From the NCBI GenBank assembly GCA_018292915.2, contig JACVVK020000369.1, forward strand, positions 326,001-390,000: a stretch of DNA of 64,000 nt, in the 5' to 3' direction. The notes below the pieces were generated by a model. It was given only the letters and a program-made list of their open reading frames with translations, was not told the DNA's origin and did no database searches. The stretch is from Batillaria attramentaria. Lineage: Eukaryota; Mollusca; Gastropoda; Batillariidae. A program made the position numbers and the translations under genes. Below, in pieces: positions 22,364-31,890 of the stretch (its first letter is position 1; each line of letters starts with the position of its first letter).

Positions 22364-22800
22364 CTCTCTCGTGTTTTGCGTGCACTTGTTTGTATAATGT
22401 ACAACACCCATTTTCAGTTGGTACATAATTATATGCATACTTACAATTACTTTATGTGCATGGCTAGTGGAATAGATTGGTAACTGAAGTATCAGCTACA
22501 ACAGAATTCGTGTTAAGGTTTTTACTACCATGCACCCACCGTTTGTGCAGAGCCTTTGCAAACCTTTGTGTGCTTATTATTATTATGATTTGCTGCCCCA
22601 ACTCTTTGCCAGTTCCAGTGGTGTTCCTCCCAGGTAATGGTTTGAATCCAGTGAGGGCTCGAAAGCTGGGGCCATTTTTATTATGCATGATGATGAAGAT
22701 GAGGATGATGGTAATGTTGATGATGATGCTATGGAGGTCCGTGTGGTTTGAGACTGCGGGACAGGGCCTCATTCCACGCTTCATGTCATAAATATCCCGG
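22127..22800 (+). other. Intron 1, proximal part; TC and TAAC arrays
   Basis: TC repeats then (TAAC)n (about 22289-22364) follow a SINE-like GGCGTTAAGCCCTAAC end, so a retroposon tail is likely here. A GAT-rich stretch lies near 22688-22730. Confidence 0.55.
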
Positions 22801-23066
22801 CACTAACCAGGCCCGGAAACTACGGCACCTGCGGTGCCGGCCGTGTAATCATTCACATCATACGATGTGGGAAGCACCCCCAAAGTTGCACCCGTGAAGT
22901 GGATGAAGCTCGGCTGTGTGGCAACAGCCTCCCCATTGGGCCGATAGCACACCCGCTCTGGGTAGGAGCCGACCTAGATGGGAAAATCCCGCTTGCCTCG
23001 GCTGGGACTCGAACCCGGGTCTCCCGGTCCATGGTCCGAAGTGCTAACCACTACACTACGGGGGCC
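22801..23066 (-). mobile_element. tRNA-derived SINE (family shared with 38215-38425)
   Basis: On the minus strand the head reads GGCCCCCGTAGTGTAGTGGT, with the B-box GGGTTCGAGTCCC, then a body including GTGTGCTATCGGCCCAATGG and GGTGCAACTTTGG. A second copy lies in intron sequence at 38.2 kb. Confidence 0.85.
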
Positions 23067-23860
23067 GATGAAAGTGCTTATTATCTTTCAAACCGTACCC
23101 AACACGATTAGGAAACGTCTGAGGAAGACCTCTTTTCAAAAAAAAAAAATCTAAAAATTGCTAAAATCGCCCGGTTGGCAATGGTTTGCATGCACACAGT
23201 GCCTGGGTCACGGGGGAATTACACCGTACACGACGCGAGGTCAAGGTCGGCAATGAGTTAAAAGTATTTTTTCAGGTCTTTCAGAATATCTCACAGTGTA
23301 AATCCCTCCGCTTTTGGAGTTTTGTCATATTCACAGGCAGTTTTATGTATTTCCAAATATTTTTATTATTTGTCCTTATAGACTTAATGGTGTAGCTATT
23401 GTTCTGTATAAGACTCCAGATATGCGTAAAAGACCGTATTTAACTTTCGAATCCCAGCTCGGGCCAAATATTTTTGCTGGTCCTTTTCACCAGCATCAAC
23501 ATAATTATCAACTGAACGGCATCTCAGACTTTTGACCAATTCTGTGGCTTGAGTATGAGATATGAATTGCCTCGGGTTTGTGATCACCGAGAAAATGAAA
23601 GTACTAATTAAAAGCTTGACTATCACTAAAGGTCATTCAAACTTATAGCAATGGAACGTACGGCCTCGCCACTAACTGTCAACTGTGTCACGTTCAATGC
23701 CCCCCCCCCCCCACCACCCCCACCCCCACCCCACAATATCCTCCCTCTTTTCACTGTAATTCCCCCCCCCCTGCCCCCGCTTTCCCACGCTCTCACCCAC
23801 CACTCTGTCTCTCCCCTCCCCACTCGTTCCCTTCCCTTTTCGTTTCTGTAGTGTTCCGGT
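23067..23860. other. Intronic, C-rich stretch at 23700-23830
   Basis: Pyrimidine-rich CCCCAC-type sequence. A 23450-23495 piece resembles the GGGCCAAATATTTTTGCTGG body of the GTTAAAC-tail SINE. No exon recognised. Confidence 0.5.
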
Positions 23861-23983
23861 TTATATCCTGTAGTAATTCTTAAGTTATTGTTGTTTTTCT
23901 GTAGCAAGGACAAGTTGTATGATAAGCACTAGCGCTTACCACTTCTAACATTGCAAATCAAAGTTCATTCATTCATTCATTCC
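23861..23983 (+). mobile_element. LINE 3'-end fragment
   Basis: GTAGCAAGGACAAGTTGTA, then CTTACCACTTC and (ATTC)n, is the 3' terminus of the LINE family at 40280-43475, severely 5'-truncated. Confidence 0.75.
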
Positions 23984-24540
23984 TTTTTTTCCCCACACCC
24001 TTTAAAATTTTCCCTTTTCTAAGAAACGTTGGAAATGTTGCTTTAGATAGCAAGACAACTACAATCTGTTAGTTTGTGATTGTTATCCAGATGAAATCGT
24101 CTTGCAGCGTGTAAACTACATTTATTTTGATTGCTGTGTAACAGATGCAGTCCCGGTCAAAATGGTATCCCCGCCCTTGGGAAAGCCCACCAGCTCTCCG
24201 TGCCATCCCTGTTTTCACCGATTGTTAATTCTTATTCTTCTCAGTCGTCATTTGTAAATGTTCCATTATATGTCTGGTTTACAAGGGTCTACTCTCGCTC
24301 GGTAGAATGTTATCGTCGGTCACTCCTTGGGTCGCTGTTTGCACACATCTTGATTGGCAGAGACTTTTTTATGAGACAGGGCAGATTTTGCTACGCGCAG
24401 CAGCAAGTTTCAGTGATACAAAACAAGACTGTGACGTTTCTCCACACAATACTTACTTTCACGCACACAGTGACGTAACGAAATCTGCGTCATAGACACC
24501 TTACGTGCACACTTTGCTGCTGCGTTCTTTTTGGCGCGAA

Positions 24541-24583
<43 letters not shown>

Positions 24584-25136
24584 GACGGATGTAATGATGG
24601 CTATCTCCTAAACCACCTCGTTGGAGGCCTTTTTACTTTGAGATAAAATGGGAATTCACCTTCTCCGGACCTATTAAAAAAATTTTTCACGATTTTTAGC
24701 CTACTGCATTTTCAAAAGAGTTATCGCCGATTTTTAAAAATCGGTCATGTTACGAATTTTTTTCGAAAAAAAAAAATGTTCAAATGGCTTCATTTTCTGA
24801 AATTGGGAAGATCATCCAATTATACTGCCTGTTTTCGTAGCACAGCTATGTAGCTCTGACAGGTTTTGTGTAAGAAAAATATTTCCTAGGTAGGGGTGGT
24901 TTGCATATAAGGCCAAATATCTGTGAAAAGACTCCTTCAAATTACTCATCATTCCGGTATTTTTGTCACTTGTACCAACTGCACATATGACATGAACTGC
25001 TGCACTATTATAGCTTTAGTATTAAGAATAGCAGAGCTTTTAGATAAACACATTTTTCACGTTTCTGCGAGAAGCGCCGGTCAAAAAAGTTCCAATACTG
25101 CAATTTCGTAAGTACAAACCAAGGCACTTAAGTCCA
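23984..25136. other. Intronic; GT array, AT-rich sequence
   Basis: (GT)n at about 24545-24577. The segment 24360-24480 holds a part similar to the loop of the foldback repeat at 20.9 kb (GCAGCAAGTTTCAGTGATA). No exon recognised. Confidence 0.45.
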
Positions 25137-26023
25137 CGTTTCATCAGCTCTCTAGATCTTCCAGATTTTATGTCAAAATTAATTCATTCACGGAAGTCAC
25201 AAAAGCAACAAGGAAATCACAAGATATGTGCTGGTTTGGCACTCTGACTGTAAAAAACAAAAGTAAGCTGAACTGCATTGTCAATAGAGGCAGCAAGGTT
25301 GTGGGTGAAAGGCAAGCAAGTCTGAGTGTGTTGTATGAGAAAAGAATGGCGAGAAAAGGTTTTAGTATTATGAATGATTCTGGCCACATTTTATCTCAGT
25401 ATTAAGCCGACGGCTTAGAGCCTTTACTGCCAAGAAACTCAAAACAATGAATAGCTTTGTACCAATGTCTATTAGGCTAATGAATAAGCAGATGTAGGGT
25501 TGTGTGGTAGGCTTGTTGATGCTGATGTGATATTTCTTAAATTCTAATTAGACGTGTTGTTTCTTGCTGGGTGTCAGCTGGCGTTGACTGTGATAGAGTT
25601 ATGTGCACCTCTGCTGTTGTGCTGCTGATGTGAAATGATGTGGGGTGTAGTGTTGTAATTTATTCATAGTACTGCAACATTGTGATAGATTTTTAGGTAC
25701 GAGTGTACGAACATGTAAATAGGTGGAATGAGTGTGCATGGCCGTATGAGTGAGTGTTTGGCATGTTTTATGTTTTTATGAGAGACCACAAAACAATGTT
25801 CCTCTTTTGGAAATTTAATAAATGTCTTATGTCTTATGTCTTAAGTATCATCTGTCAGACGAGCAGCGTGAGGCTGACGTCAAATCTTTGGTTCACAGAC
25901 AAAATCTGCAAGTATCGCCACTGCTTCCGACATTTCATCAGCCCTCTAGATCTTCCAGATTTCATGTGAAAAATAATTCAGTCGGAGAAGTCACAAAGCC
26001 AACAGGGAAATCACAAGACATGA
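25137..26023 (+). mobile_element. L2-like LINE 3' end between about 88-bp direct repeats
   Basis: Right after a flank ending GGAAATCACAAGATATG, the + strand reads WFGTLTVKNKSKLNCIVNRG, then VLYEKRMARKGFSIMNDSGH, the C-terminal signature of L2/CR1-group LINEs, with later stops. The tail is a TGTCTTA repeat (about 25822-25845). The flank 25137-25228 returns with about a dozen differences at 25932-26023, which would be an unusually long target duplication. Confidence 0.7.
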
Positions 26024-26185
26024 ACAAGCATCCTCAGACGATCTCAGTGCTAGAGGCTGACGTCGAAAGTTTACTTCACGGAATTGACGTCATCTCTCTC
26101 TCTCTCTGTATGACGACCTGCCTGAGGCTGACGTCAAATGTTTAGATCACGGAACTGACGTCTCTCTCTCTCTCTCTCTCTCTCT
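26024..26185. repeat. GAGGCTGACGTC repeats and (TC)n
   Basis: Units beginning GAGGCTGACGTC and running to GGAACTGACGTC(TC)n occur at 26052 and 26112, with an earlier part at 25870. Each carries TGACGTC motifs. Confidence 0.65.
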
Positions 26186-26365
26186 GGGGAGCCAGGGTGG
26201 CCGAATGGTAGAGCGTTGGACTTTCAATGCTTGGGCCGAGAGTTCGAATCCTGGCCGCTGGGGCCAAATATTTGTGCTGGCCTTTTTCTCGTTGCCCCGT
26301 CTTTGATATCACCCTTATGTGGGGGAAAAGGACGTTAAACTCCTAAACACCCACCCACCCACCCT
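26186..26365 (+). mobile_element. tRNA-derived SINE (GTTAAAC-tail family)
   Basis: Head GGGGAGCCAGGGTGGCCGAA, B-box GAGTTCGAATCCTGG, body CCAAATATTTGTGCTGG, tail GGACGTTAAACTCC and CCCA repeats. It is inserted next to a TC array. Confidence 0.92.
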
Positions 26366-26649
26366 CTCTCTCTCTGCCTCTCTCTCTCTCCCTCCCTTCT
26401 TCCCCCACCCGGCCCCACCCCCAGTCACGTGGCTAATCGGTCGAGGTCGTAGAGGATCTAGTGTCATTGGTAGAACTTGGAGAGGGGAGAACCGGCAACA
26501 ATAACAACAAAGACAAAATAAAATGAAGTTTGGAGAAACAACTTTGTAGGACGGGGCCGTTCCTCCTTGTTTTTACTGCAAGGACTGTTTGCACATTCCT
26601 CACCATTCCTGATCTTTTTTGACTGGTGATCGTCCACCATTTCTTGCAG
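26366..26649 (+). other. Intron end before the first LDLa exon
   Basis: A TC/CCCAC-rich stretch, then a foldback-family piece (26523-26580), ending TTTCTTGCAG at 26649. Confidence 0.55.
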
Positions 26650-26763
26650 GACCATGTTCTAACCCCACTTACAGCCGGTGTCGTAACGGGAAGTGCGTGC
26701 GGTACGGATGGCAGTGTGACGGCTGGGATCAATGTGGAGACAACTCTGACGAAGAAGGATGTC
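26650..26763 (+). CDS. LDL-receptor class A exon 1
   Basis: After TTCTTGCAG the exon codes [20 protein letters not shown], then [17 protein letters not shown], and is followed by a GTGAGT donor. All six cysteines and the acidic calcium-binding cluster (D-x3-D-x5-SDE) of an LDLa module are present, so it should fold as a calcium-dependent ligand-binding repeat outside the cell. At 114 bp with phase 1 at both ends, it can be skipped or duplicated without breaking the frame. The split codon joins to the last base of the exon ending at 22126. Confidence 0.92.
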
Positions 26764-27230
26764 GTGAGTAGATGTGCTACTACATTTTGCCTGACAATCA
26801 TCTTAAAACTAAAACAGCTCATGTGAGAGGTCAGAGTATAACGTGTAAATTTTACACAGACATGCAACAGACTTCAACCAACAGCATCATTTGGATACGC
26901 TGAAAAGTCTTATAGTTTATTCAAGTCGTGTTAGTTTCCATGTATTTCAAACACATGTTTATAACTGTTACCCCTAGAAAGGAGTGCCAAATCCGGCTAG
27001 TTTATATCAAATAATTAATTTTGTAAAACTTGTAAGCGGCTGGCAGCCTGCTAATGGTATTGTTAATTTCTTTTTAAACCAAGTATGGGGGTGTACTTGT
27101 GTTTGTATGTTGTGTGCAGAAACACTTTGTTCGCCTTTTATGCTATTGAATGGTTCGGTGTTCCTCGACAAATTTCCTTTTTAAACTATCATTTCTTTCG
27201 CGGAGATAGCCATATCCTAAAATCCTACTA
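26764..27230 (+). other. Intron, nothing recognised
   Basis: AT-rich sequence without recognisable exon or element before the pogo-type insertion. Confidence 0.5.
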
Positions 27231-27651
27231 CAGTCAAACATGCTTAAGCCGAATTCGCCCGGGGAATGGAAAATCGTTTCGCTTATCCGAGTTTCTGCAT
27301 ATCCGAGTTCGGATAAGCCAAACCTTTCCCGAGAAATCACCCTGCAGTTCGGCTTAACCGAGTTTTTTTCAGGATAAGTTGTAAAATCACTTGGAATGTT
27401 TGTAAAAAGGTTTTGTTTTTGTTTTAAAAAAAAAGATAATATCTTAGCTTCCCTTTGCAACTGAAACATCGAATTGTTAATTTTGCGAAAGTTTGTAGAC
27501 GTGTATGCTGCTTTTCTATGGGCAAATGTATACTATATGTATATGCAATGTGTATAATGGCAACGGTCTGAGAGAGACACGGGTCGAGCTTATTAATTCC
27601 TGAGAGTAGTAACAGACAAAACTTTCTCTCTCTCTCTCTCTCTCTGTGCGT

Positions 27652-27687
<36 letters not shown>

Positions 27688-27832
27688 CGCGCGCGCGCGC
27701 GCGTGTGAGTGTGTGTGTGTGTGTGTGTGTTTAAATGAATAAGATCAAAACAATGACAAGTTATAAGTGCTTTCTTCAGTGGGGCTTTGTTAAAAACAAA
27801 AACAAATAACCAAACTATAAAACTAAATGGTG

Positions 27833-27890
<58 letters not shown>

Positions 27891-28337
27891 TGCGGTCGCA
27901 TTACTGTACGCACAAATCAATGTACGCTCCACTCCGTTCCTGCACTCCACCACCACCACCCCTCACCTCCACCCTTCCCCCAATGGCGCCTGCAAAACAT
28001 GTGGCACGCGTCATCGGTTTCCCGCATACTGAAAAACAGGTGACGTGTTCGTTTCCGTAGGATAATTATAGCCGTGACGAAATATGTTCATAAGTTATCT
28101 TCCCGACGTGTTTTTCAAGCAAAAAATAAAAAAAAAGTCTCTCCGACAGTGTTTAGAGTTCGGCTTATCTGTCAAAACCACGTTTGAGATATCCGTGTTT
28201 GAGTTAGCTATTTTTTGACAGAGTTTGGCTTATCCGAATTAGAAATAGTCTTACAAAGAGGGGGGTCTGGCGGGGAATTGGTTTTGGTTTCTGTTATCCG
28301 AGTTTTTGCTTAAGCGTGTTTCGTTTAGGCGAGTGCG
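27231..28337. mobile_element. pogo/Tigger-like non-autonomous element, copy 1
   Basis: The left end TA then CAGTCAAACATGCTTAAGCC, repeated CGGATAAGCC / GGCTTATCCG motifs near both ends, and inner arrays (CT, GT, GC, 27624-27731; CA, 27832-27890). The same sequence occurs inverted at 50959-53619. TA flanks at 27229-27230 and 28338-28339 fit the TA target of Tc1/mariner/pogo elements. The right terminus is less exact than in copy 2. No transposase frame is seen, so it needs a partner element to move. Confidence 0.75.
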
Positions 28338-28360
28338 TAGTTACCCTTTCGAATTCTCTG

Positions 28361-28454
<94 letters not shown>

Positions 28455-28714
28455 AAAAACATTCAAATTCGCAGTATTTATTGTAGATAGTTGACACTAA
28501 CCTTCCAAGACAACCTGTAAAGAAAAGTAACAACAACAACAACAACATTAATAAATGGAAGGCTATAGGCCTGCTGCTGTCCAAAACGCTTTCATTGCCC
28601 CGTCAACTTGAGCATAGTTTCACGTCTACTGCGACTGTTAGGTTGACTGATTTCACAGTTGTTTCTAGATCTGCCTAGTCGTGAATTTATAATTCACTAT
28701 AATTCATGTTGCAG
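28338..28714 (+). other. Intron with long (GT)n at 28364-28451
   Basis: A GT array of nearly 90 bases is followed by AAC repeats (about 28531-28546). It ends in CATGTTGCAG at 28714. Confidence 0.8.
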
Positions 28715-28831
28715 CACCAAGAAGTTGTCGTGTGGGTTACTTCCAGTGCAGCAATGGGGCGTGTATCCGGTCAAAGTGGCGGTGTAGTGGATACGATTTC
28801 TGTGGGGACTACTCTGACGAAGACGGATGCC
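28715..28831 (+). CDS. LDL-receptor class A exon 2
   Basis: The exon codes [20 protein letters not shown], then [18 protein letters not shown], between TTGCAG and GTGAGT, phase 1 on both sides, 117 bp. The six cysteines are in place. The conserved Asn after CGD is Tyr here (CGDYSDE), a mild departure, but the calcium-ligand acids remain. Same gene and strand as the exon at 26650. Confidence 0.92.
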
Positions 28832-29240
28832 GTGAGTACTCTCCGTCACTCTCTCTGTCTCTTTCTGTATTGTTGTGTCTGTCTTATTGCCTGTCTGTCT
28901 GTATTTTTTTTAAATAAAAGGAGGGGGTGACAACAGCGGAACAGATTTCTCGTTATTTCATGATGCGAGTCACTTCAGGATGATGTTCACTGTAGCTCCA
29001 CGCAAGTCGCACTAACTAAGATGTGCGGGACTGGGTGTGGTTCGTTTTCCGATCGGAAAATATCCTGGACTGTGTCGATAGTAGTTGGGTGACGACAAGA
29101 ATCGAAGCCAAAAACGTGTGTGTGTGCTGCTGAGAGAAACAGAAGCTGCAGTGGCTGCACCAACTGTCCTTGTATTCTTGACGTCATGTCCATCTTTCTG
29201 CTTGTGCTTGTTTTCCGGCAGGGCTTCACACTGGTATGCA
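28832..29240 (+). other. Intron, nothing recognised
   Basis: TCTGTCTG-like pyrimidine repeats follow the donor. No coding or RNA feature is seen before the mariner element. Confidence 0.5.
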
Positions 29241-30408
29241 CGAGGGTTGTTCAATGGGAATTGGAAACAGCTATGTAACTCTGGTTTTACACATAGCTCC
29301 AACTTCTTATCTTCACATCCCCTCGAAGTATTCCCCCTTGACCCGTACACACTTTTCCAGCCTTCTGCGCCACGCAAAAAGCGCCCCCTGGTAGTCCTCC
29401 TTGGGTATGGCATCGAGCTGTGATTTTACTGCTTTTGCGAGGTCCTGTACACGGTCAAACTTCTGGCCAGCGAGTCTCTCTTTCAAGTCGCATAGTGCAA
29501 GGTCTGGACTGTAGGGTGGATGGTCCAAAATCTGGATTCCTCGGTCAGATAGAAAGGTCGTGGTGACCTTGGCTTTGTGGGCAGCTGCATTGTCATGCAG
29601 AAGCAAGGTTCTTGAGGTGCCAACGGTTGGGCGCTGATTGCACACTTCCTTGACAACTTTGGGAAGCACCACTCCTGTGTAGTATGTTGCATTGATTGTT
29701 GTCTTCTCAGGCAGAATATCGATTGCCACAGTTCCTTGTGCATTAAAAAAAAAAAAGGAAAAAAGTCGCTTCCGGCTTTGAAAACCTTGTCTCAGCACAA
29801 CTGGTCGTCGCCATCAGGACCCACCCACGCCCTGTTGCAACGCTTGTTGGGGATGCCATAAAACCAGAGCCATGTTTCATCACCAGTGACGATATCACAC
29901 AGCCGTTTTGGTCCATTCGGTTCAAAGTCATTCAAAAACTGACGCGAACATTCAACTCGCCGTTTCTTCTGATCTCGATGAGGTACCCGGGCAGCCAGTT
30001 TTCGCATGTGAAGATCTTCATGTAAGATGCTGTGAATGGTACCAACAGAGACGCCAGATGCCTCGCTCAATTCTCTGATAGTTGAATGTGGATCTTCAGC
30101 AACCAGTCTCTCTACAAGGGCAATGTTTTGCTCGTTCCGAGCTGGAAAAGGTCGTGCTGGACCCATACCTGGCTTACTGCTCGATTCCTCAGCTTGAAAT
30201 GCTTGAATCCATTTGTACATTATGCTATGTGGAACACAATTGGCCCCATAGACTGCCTGTAAATCATCGTGGATTTTCTTCGGTTTGTCTCCGAGCTGCA
30301 TGTGAATAAAGGAAAGGCTGAATTTTCTTGTGGTATAAATATATTTTCTGTATCTTGCTTAGAAGTCACGTTACATGCCATTTTCCAATTCTCGTTGAAC
30401 AACCCTCG
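29241..30408 (-). mobile_element. mariner (DD34D) element with dead transposase
   Basis: Inverted ends CGAGGGTTGTTCAATGGGAA (29241 on) and its near-complement ending AACAACCCTCG (30408), with TA after the right end. On the minus strand the transposase reads GDKPKKIHDDLQAVYGANCV (helix-turn-helix), SGVSVGTIHSILHEDL, VTGDETWLWFYG (first Asp), LLLHDNAAAHKA (second Asp) and PPYSPDLALCD (third Asp; 34 residues between second and third). The N-terminus is short, the frame shifts after GPDGDDQLC, an A/T-rich run interrupts near 29742-29765, and a few residues are missing after the third Asp, so it is inactive. It lies in an intron of the LDLa gene. Confidence 0.93.
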
Positions 30409-30600
30409 TACAGTCATATTCATTATGTCAGTGGGACTGTGGTCTCCTTGTGCGAGAATGGTAGCGTTAGTGACACGTACAGGGTGATTCGTGTCGACTC
30501 TACTTACCCGACACGCTCAATCCAGGCACGTCGTCTGCTGTCCAAATAGTGGGTTGTGCCCCTTTCACTATGATAGAAATGGGAGACCCATCGCCGTGGT
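30409..30600 (+). other. Intron between mariner and module A
   Basis: Nothing recognised. Confidence 0.4.
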
Positions 30601-30753
30601 GTGCTGATTCCTCTACAGGGTTGAAACAGAACATTTATCGTGAACGTTATTTTAGAGCATTTTTAATTCCAATCTGACGATATATGACATTTTTATTTCC
30701 GGTACACTTTTTATTATTATTTTTTTTTAGGGAAAACTACCTTTCGGTTTTAG

Positions 30754-31018
30754 AGATTATATTGGAAGTCACGACATCACTTGATCCTTGACTCGCTTAA
30801 TTTAATCTGTGGGATCATTCGGTACAAGGACCTAAGTGTCATGGATTGGATAGGCACCTATGTCATTTTACCATATGACGGAAGAGGTTTTGATGACGAT
30901 TTCACTACTTGCATGTGCGCCAGCAGCCAGTCAGCTGTCGACAGTTCTCTGAATTTTGCAATACCCTGTGATATTCTGGCGAGTGACGCTGTCAACTCTG
31001 TCTATATATCTATTGCAG
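30754..31018 (+). other. Open segment before LDLa exon 3 (module A, copy 1)
   Basis: After TTTTAG at 30753 one frame stays open for 88 codons and runs straight into the LDLa exon at 31019: [20 protein letters not shown], then [20 protein letters not shown] and [13 protein letters not shown]. Alternating hydrophobic residues and several Cys suggest a small beta-rich extracellular domain, but I do not recognise the family. The copy at 45622-45886 keeps most of the sequence but has a 1-base insertion that breaks the frame. It could be a real exon (phase 0) whose reading continues without an intron, or intron that is open by chance; the AG at 31017-31018 matches other LDLa acceptors. Confidence 0.4.
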
Positions 31019-31135
31019 CACCACGTGAGTGTCCTTTCCCTCATAACCAGTGTAACAATGGGGAGTGCGTGTGGACAGTGGACCAGTGTAATGGACGAGA
31101 CGACTGTGGGGACAACTCTGACGAGGACGGATGTC
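31019..31135 (+). CDS. LDL-receptor class A exon 3 (module A1)
   Basis: The exon codes [20 protein letters not shown], then [18 protein letters not shown], with acceptor TATTGCAG and donor GTGAGT, phase 1-1, 117 bp. Six cysteines and the full acidic cluster are present. It is very close to the exon at 45887, with which it shares flanking intron sequence back to about 30600, so the two are recent tandem duplicates. Confidence 0.93.
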
Positions 31136-31177
31136 GTGAGTACGCTCTCTCTCTCTCTTTCTCTCTCTGTACAGGGT

Positions 31178-31442
31178 AGTGAGAGCCAGGGTAAGAATGG
31201 AAGGAGACCTGACTGATTCTTTTCAGTGCCCGCGCGGGCTCAAGCAAGGAGAAACCTGTAGTTCTGTATTTTTTTCGCTGTTCATCAACGAATTAGCGAC
31301 CGACATTATTGCTGGTGGGAAACACGGGGTACAGCTTAGTCCTGATGTTTTAGTTATCATGATATTGTTGTTCGCGGACGATTCAGAGATATTCAGTCTT
31401 TTCGTCGTATACACATCTTGTTTCCAAATCTCATTTTACAAG
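31178..31442 (+). pseudogene. LINE reverse-transcriptase fragment
   Basis: It codes CPRGLKQGETCSSVFFSLFI, then NELATDIIAGGKHGVQL and MILLFADDSEIFSL, the conserved palm region around FADD. Both ends are truncated. It is inserted 42 bases after the donor of LDLa exon 3. Sequence to about 31600 with AATAAAGTATATTGTCATTGG may be its 3' tail. Confidence 0.85.
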
Positions 31443-31803
31443 TAGAATAATTAGCACTGTCTTCTGTTGTATTGTTTTCACTTTGTATGGTAGTATGGTA
31501 ACGCCAAACTTGCGAACGGTCATTTTTCGCCAATAGCTTCTACCGTGGGTAAATAAAGTATATTGTCATTGGCATTGTCTCTCTCGGTGTCACCGTTAGG
31601 GAGGGATAGAGAGAACGAAAGGGCGAACACACCAACACTTAGGAGGAAAGACAGAGGTCCGCTATAGGAGGGAGGCCAGCAAATTAAAAAAAAAAAGAAG
31701 ACTTATTTACACACACATAGATTTATGTACAATGGACATAGTAGTCACATCCACTCACACTCTCGCACACCAGCCTGTCCTTTCCCGCGCCGTCTTGCCC
31801 ACT
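31443..31803. other. Intron, LINE-tail-like sequence, no exon
   Basis: An A run lies at 31685-31698. Nothing else recognised. Confidence 0.5.
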
Positions 31804-31890
31804 GTCGCCGAGAGTCCCACTACACCGACGGCGACCTCTAACCATTGGCTTGACTCACGCCCCTTGGTGACGGCCATCATCACACTATCA
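31804..31890. repeat. Flank unit of the minisatellite, copy 1
   Basis: About 87 bases starting GTCGCCGAGAGTCCCACTAC and ending in ATCATCACACTATCATC; repeated at 35028-35114 with four or so differences. Its presence at the head of each array makes a higher-order unit. Confidence 0.9.

Noticed and set aside
22464..22791. Open frames on both strands in intron 1
   Set aside because: They include GAT-rich low-complexity sequence and no family signature.
30754..31018. Call of this segment as a CUB domain
   Set aside because: The CUB cysteine and aromatic pattern is not met; left as an unrecognised open segment.
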